Assembly: GCA_017649925.1 (NCBI GenBank)
Contig: JAGCFX010000036.1
Coordinates: 1 to 36,880 of the forward strand
Direction: 5' to 3'
DNA from: Paludibacteraceae bacterium
GTDB taxonomy: Bacteria; Bacteroidota; Bacteroidia; Bacteroidales; Paludibacteraceae
Length of the DNA stretch: 36,880 bases
The stretch's first letter is position 1. Each line of letters opens with the position of its first letter. Of the stretch, positions 33,229 through 36,880 are shown piece by piece. Below the pieces are notes generated by a model. That model made no database searches. It had not been told where the DNA came from and saw only the letters and a program-made list of their open reading frames with translations. Made by a program: the position numbers and the translations under genes.

Positions 33229-33528
33229 ATGTCGTTTTCGGAGTTTTGGACAGTAATCAAGATAAAGAAATGGGGTAAGTATGTGGTGACCATTCTTGCC
33301 TTTTTGGCGATATTTCTCTTTATCGGCGACCAAAGTCTGATTCAGTTCGTGAAGCGCGGGCGGGAGATCCGGCAGTTGGAAGAACAGCGCGATATGTACC
33401 AGAAAGGCACAGACAAAGCGCAACGCGAGATCCAGACGCTGCATAACCCCGACAGTTTGGAGCGCTACGCGCGCGAACATTATTATATGCACACGGCCAA
33501 TGAGGATATTTTTCTCGTTGAAGAGTAA
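33229..33528 (+). CDS. DivIC/FtsB-like septum formation protein
   Basis: The 99-residue protein has a short cytoplasmic N-terminus, one membrane segment (about residues 19-35, VVTILAFLAIFLFIG) and a periplasmic coiled coil (about 40-75, rich in Arg, Glu, Gln), ending in the conserved-type segment NPDSLERYAREHYYMHTANEDIFLVEE. This is the layout of DivIC/FtsB, which joins FtsL and FtsQ in the divisome to activate septal wall synthesis. It is the promoter-proximal gene of a cluster continuing to ruvC. Length and topology are normal for the family. Confidence 0.88.
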   Translation: MSFSEFWTVIKIKKWGKYVVTILAFLAIFLFIGDQSLIQFVKRGREIRQLEEQRDMYQKGTDKAQREIQTLHNPDSLERYAREHYYMHTANEDIFLVEE

Positions 33529-33543
33529 GTTCAAAATCACGGA

Positions 33544-33564
33544 ATAATATACATAGTATATTAT
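33544..33564. repeat. Perfect A/T-rich palindrome after the divIC-like gene
   Basis: ATAATATAC (33544-33552), ATA, GTATATTAT (33556-33564): 9-bp arms. No T-run follows, so it is a weak terminator candidate; it could be an operator or an RNA processing hairpin. Confidence 0.5.
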
Positions 33565-33617
33565 AGGTGTGGGTGGGATACGACATACTCCCGATGAGCC
33601 CTTGAGACACTAAGCAC

Positions 33618-33791
33618 ATGAAACTATCGAACATCATACTGATCATCGGCATCGTCATTTTGGCGGTAGGCGCGGGTCTGAGCATCGCGAAAATAGAACC
33701 GTGGGCGGACTACGTGTTGATTGCAGGTGCGGCCGTTGTTATCATTCGCGGGTTTATCCGAAATCACGAGCGAGATGATAGACCGGAATAG
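33618..33791 (+). CDS. Small membrane protein (57 aa), unknown function
   Basis: ATG at 33618 opens a 57-codon frame ending TAG at 33789-33791. It encodes two hydrophobic segments (about 5-23, IILIIGIVILAVGAGLSI, and 31-47, DYVLIAGAAVVIIRGF) joined by a short polar turn, and a basic/acidic tail (RNHERDDRPE), so a hairpin-like inner-membrane protein is likely. It overlaps the ruvC start at 33775 by 17 nt, which indicates translational coupling and supports it as a real gene. No function can be assigned; the position between a divisome gene and ruvC hints at an envelope role only by association. Confidence 0.65.
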   Translation: MKLSNIILIIGIVILAVGAGLSIAKIEPWADYVLIAGAAVVIIRGFIRNHERDDRPE

Positions 33792-34407
33792 GCAGGAACA
33801 TATTATTTTAGGTGTTGACCCGGGAACGCTTTTTATGGGATATGCCATACTGCACACGGTTGGTCAACAGGTTGAAATACTGGAGTTTGGCGCATACGAT
33901 GTGCATAAGTTGGAAGGTCAGTATCCGCGGTTGCAGAAAGAGTTTTTCTTTCTCCAAGAGCTGATTGACAAACACAAGCCAAGCTGCCTGGCGATAGAGA
34001 CGCAATTCGTGGACAAGAACCCGCAGACGATGATCAAGATTGTTCATGCGCAGGGAGTGGCGATTGCCGCGGCGCTGAGCAAGGATGTACCGATCTATGA
34101 GTACTCGCCGATGAAGATCAAAATGGCGATAACGGGTAACGGTCATTCGTCCAAGGAACAAGTGGCGGGCATGCTACAGCGGTTTATGCACATCCCGGAC
34201 GAGCAGATGCCGAAGAAATTAGACGCGACGGATGCTTTAGCTATCGCCTATTGTCATTTTCTGCAACTGGGTTTGCCGGTTCGCGAAGGCGGTGCAAAAG
34301 ACTGGACGACATACGCCAAACGCAAAGGACTGACAGACAAAGAGTTGACGGGTCCGAACGCACAGTTGATGGCCGCGCTGGCAAGTGTAAATAAGAAAAA
34401 GAAATAA
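33775..34407 (+). CDS. ruvC: Crossover junction endodeoxyribonuclease RuvC
   Basis: RuvC resolves Holliday junctions with RuvAB. I take the ATG at 33775 (MIDRNRQEHIILGVDPG), giving 210 residues; an upstream TTG would extend far into the small membrane protein gene. The four catalytic acidic residues are present: Asp15 (GVDPGT), Glu75 (AIETQF), Asp150 and Asp153 (DATDALAIAYCH). The C-terminal tail is longer than in E. coli RuvC (173 residues), with a Lys-rich end (VNKKKK). Translationally coupled to the preceding gene by a 17-nt overlap; ferredoxin follows after 42 bp. Confidence 0.95.
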   Translation: MIDRNRQEHIILGVDPGTLFMGYAILHTVGQQVEILEFGAYDVHKLEGQYPRLQKEFFFLQELIDKHKPSCLAIETQFVDKNPQTMIKIVHAQGVAIAAALSKDVPIYEYSPMKIKMAITGNGHSSKEQVAGMLQRFMHIPDEQMPKKLDATDALAIAYCHFLQLGLPVREGGAKDWTTYAKRKGLTDKELTGPNAQLMAALASVNKKKK

Positions 34408-34449
34408 CAATCAATAAACATTTAACATTAATCATTAAACATTACGATT

Positions 34450-34617
34450 ATGGCTTACAAGATTTCAGACGACTGCATTGCATGCGGTACTTGTATTGAC
34501 GAATGCCCGCTGGGCGCAATTCACGAAGGTGAAGAGCATTACACCATCGATCCGGAAGTGTGCGCAGAGTGCGGAACATGCGCAGATGTTTGCCCGAGTG
34601 GTGCCATCAGCCTCTAA
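34450..34617 (+). CDS. 2[4Fe-4S] ferredoxin
   Basis: A 55-codon gene encodes a bacterial two-cluster ferredoxin. Both CxxCxxCxxxCP motifs are intact: CIACGTCIDECP and CAECGTCADVCP, each binding one cluster with the last Cys donated across. The protein is acidic and small, as in clostridial-type ferredoxins. It is a likely electron acceptor of pyruvate:ferredoxin oxidoreductase, whose gene begins 1.4 kb downstream. No consensus promoter is seen in the 42-bp gap after ruvC, which instead holds a repetitive AACATT/ATTAA tract; it may be read from the upstream cluster. A terminator follows. Confidence 0.96.
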   Translation: MAYKISDDCIACGTCIDECPLGAIHEGEEHYTIDPEVCAECGTCADVCPSGAISL

Positions 34618-34652
34618 AAAAGGTGCATTTTTAAACAAAAAATGTGTAATTT

Positions 34653-34686
34653 TGAGGGATTACGTACTGTAGTCCCTCATTTTTTT
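34653..34686 (+). terminator. Rho-independent terminator after ferredoxin
   Basis: TGAGGGA (34653-34659) pairs with TCCCTCA (34673-34679) and an inner TAC pairs with GTA; a run of seven T (34680-34686) follows. It ends the divIC-like to ferredoxin cluster. Confidence 0.85.
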
Positions 34687-34698
34687 GCAAAAAATGCC

Positions 34699-34789
34699 AT
34701 ATAGGTATTGCAAATATGGATTATTTTTTGTAATTTTGCAGCGGATTTAAATGTTTTAATTAAAAAATAGCAAAAAATAATACCTATAT
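34699..34789 (+). promoter_or_regulatory. Promoter of the AAA ATPase gene, flanked by an 11-bp inverted repeat
   Basis: ATTG (34707-34710), 20 bp, TAATTTTG (34731-34738). ATATAGGTATT (34699-34709) overlaps the -33 element and its exact reverse complement AATACCTATAT (34779-34789) ends 4 bp before the ATG at 34794. The promoter and leader therefore lie between two matching half-sites. Confidence 0.7.
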
Positions 34790-34793
34790 AGCC

Positions 34794-36035
34794 ATGTTAG
34801 ACGCTTTTTTTAGAATTCATGATTTCTTGGTGGCTCACTCCTCCATGCCTCTGCGACGGCAACTTATGGACGAGATTAACTGGGAAGATCGTTTAATTGC
34901 CATCAAAGGAGGCCGCGGAGTAGGAAAAACGGACTTCTTGTTGTCGCGTGTGAAGGAAATTGAAACGGAGTGGCAGAAACAGCAGGAACTGGAAGAAGCC
35001 CAAAGCAAACGGCGCAAGAGAAAGAACCAAAAGGAACTCCGTCCGTGTCTGTATGTGAACATAAGCGATTTCTTCTTCACGGAACATACGATTGTTGAGG
35101 TGGCGAGCAAGTTCGTTCGCATGGGCGGCAAATATCTGTTCCTTGACCAGTTGTTCAAATACCCGAGTTGGTCGCGTGAGTTGAAGCGTTGTTACAACAA
35201 ATACCCGGAGCTGCATATCATTTTCTGCGCAACGCCGGTGATGCCGATTGATGAGGAGAATAATGACTTGAAGGATATTGTGAATACCTACAATCTGCGC
35301 GGTTTCTCGTTCCGCGAGTATTTGAATCTGCAGACAGGACTGAAGTTGCGTTCCTACTCGCTGGATGAGATTATTATGCACCATGCTTCTATCTCGCGCG
35401 AGATATGCGAGCGCGTGCATCCGCTGGACTACTTCAAGCACTACATGGATCATGGCTATTATCCTTCGTATCTTGAGAGTAAGAGTTTTGAAGCGGAGTT
35501 GCTGAAGACGATGAACACGCAGTTGGAAGTGGACGTGCTGATGATCAAACAGATCGATGTGGCATGTCTGCATAAGTTGCGTAAATTGCTGTATATTCTG
35601 CTGCGTGAGGCTCCTTGTGCGCTGAACATCAGTAATATATCCGAGGAAATCAAACTGAGTCGTGCGACGACGATGAACTACATCAAGTATCTCAAAGACT
35701 CCCGTCTCATCAACCTACTCTACCTTGAGGACCGCAATTTCCCGATGAAGCCGACGAAAGTATATATCCACAATACCAACCTTGCGCGCATGATTTTCAC
35801 CCGCGACATCGACCCGATGGACCTGTATGAGACATGCTTCTACACGTTCATCCACGGCGCACACAAAGTGAATGCAACCGAACGCAGCGCGATGTTTGTG
35901 GTGGATGGCAAATACTATTTTGACGTGCGTGAGAAACCGTCTGCCCGCGACACCATTCGTCCGACGGCGGTAGCAGAGATGGAACTCGGACGCGGAAACA
36001 TGATTCCTTTGTGGCTATTAGGATTCTTATACTAA
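34794..36035 (+). CDS. AAA family ATPase with DUF4143-like C-terminal region
   Basis: The 413-residue protein matches the AAA_14/DUF4143 type common in Bacteroidales. Walker A is GGRGVGKT (39-46). The Walker B segment is KYLFLDQLFKYPSW: Asp118 is present but the usual catalytic Glu is Gln119. The sensor-1 area, often TGSS, reads CATP. A charged Lys/Arg/Glu-rich insertion (about 58-82) follows Walker A. A winged-helix segment (about 280-315, NISNISEEIKLSRATTMNYIKYLKDS) precedes the C-terminal domain, where the nuclease-like motif of DUF4143 is not evident. Some family members are loosely linked to defence or mobile elements, but role and partners are unknown. Its gene ends 23 bp before nifJ and may share its transcript. 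Confidence 0.82.
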   Translation: MLDAFFRIHDFLVAHSSMPLRRQLMDEINWEDRLIAIKGGRGVGKTDFLLSRVKEIETEWQKQQELEEAQSKRRKRKNQKELRPCLYVNISDFFFTEHTIVEVASKFVRMGGKYLFLDQLFKYPSWSRELKRCYNKYPELHIIFCATPVMPIDEENNDLKDIVNTYNLRGFSFREYLNLQTGLKLRSYSLDEIIMHHASISREICERVHPLDYFKHYMDHGYYPSYLESKSFEAELLKTMNTQLEVDVLMIKQIDVACLHKLRKLLYILLREAPCALNISNISEEIKLSRATTMNYIKYLKDSRLINLLYLEDRNFPMKPTKVYIHNTNLARMIFTRDIDPMDLYETCFYTFIHGAHKVNATERSAMFVVDGKYYFDVREKPSARDTIRPTAVAEMELGRGNMIPLWLLGFLY

Positions 36036-36046
36036 ACAACAATTAA

Positions 36047-36880
<834 letters not shown>

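Noticed and set aside
34408-34449. AACATT/ATTAA-rich tract before ferredoxin as a promoter
   Set aside because: No TAnnTTTG box; such tracts appear as simple low-complexity spacer sequence.

Overview
The window comes from an anaerobic member of the Bacteroidota, most likely order Bacteroidales. Eleven sites carry the phylum's promoter signature TAnnTTTG, ten of them with a TTTG-like -33 element exactly 20 bp upstream. There is a type IX secretion (T9SS) type A C-terminal sorting domain, a TonB-dependent receptor with an N-terminal carboxypeptidase-regulatory-like domain, and PorT-like and OMPP1/FadL-type outer-membrane barrels. An oxygen-sensitive class III ribonucleotide reductase (nrdD/nrdG), a 2[4Fe-4S] ferredoxin and pyruvate:ferredoxin oxidoreductase indicate anaerobic metabolism. 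I see no rRNA, CRISPR array or insertion sequence.

Layout. 1-1615: the 3' end of an unidentified gene, a perfect bidirectional terminator, a leftward tyrosine recombinase and a leftward tRNA-His(GTG); this looks like the tRNA-proximal edge of an integrated element that continues off the left side. 1810-14165: a two-gene unit made of an outer-membrane barrel protein and a 3794-residue secreted repeat protein, ended by a strong terminator. 14251-22426 (all leftward): nrdD-nrdG, a two-gene unit for a lipoprotein and a secreted protein that share a domain, dnaK, and a WlbA/WbpB-type sugar-nucleotide dehydrogenase. 22541-26132 (rightward): a secreted GH13 alpha-amylase with a starch-binding-like module, and a bile acid:sodium symporter family transporter. 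26366-29436 (leftward): Lrp/AsnC regulator, trpS, a small secreted protein and an OMPP1/FadL-type porin, tightly packed with two ATGA overlaps. 29531-30187: O-methyltransferase, divergent from the regulator. 30199-33067 (leftward): a His-rich TonB-dependent receptor and a hotdog thioesterase. 33229-34617 (rightward): DivIC/FtsB-like protein, a 57-residue membrane protein, ruvC and ferredoxin. 34794-36880: an AAA ATPase/DUF4143-type protein and the 5' part of nifJ.

The most unusual object is the giant protein at 2781-14165. It consists of about 64 degenerate units of roughly 55 residues, built around an 'IC.GD...W.G..Y...G.Y.DT...GCDSI..L.L.V' pattern. Its cysteines follow a strict grammar: a unit has both cysteines (B), only the trailing one (T) or only the leading one (L), and by my reading every T is followed immediately by an L. 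Units are arranged in higher-order blocks (about 1.27 kb in one region, 516-nt B-T-L triads in another), and one block appears to have lost exactly one T-L pair. This suggests that T-L is a disulfide-linked module and that the gene grows and shrinks by recombination. Other points of interest are a 12-bp copy of the tRNA-His anticodon arm in a hairpin beside the integrase, a frame-shifting heptad repeat just before the C-terminal tag of the amylase, inverted repeats upstream of dnaK, and an AAA ATPase with Glu-to-Gln in Walker B.
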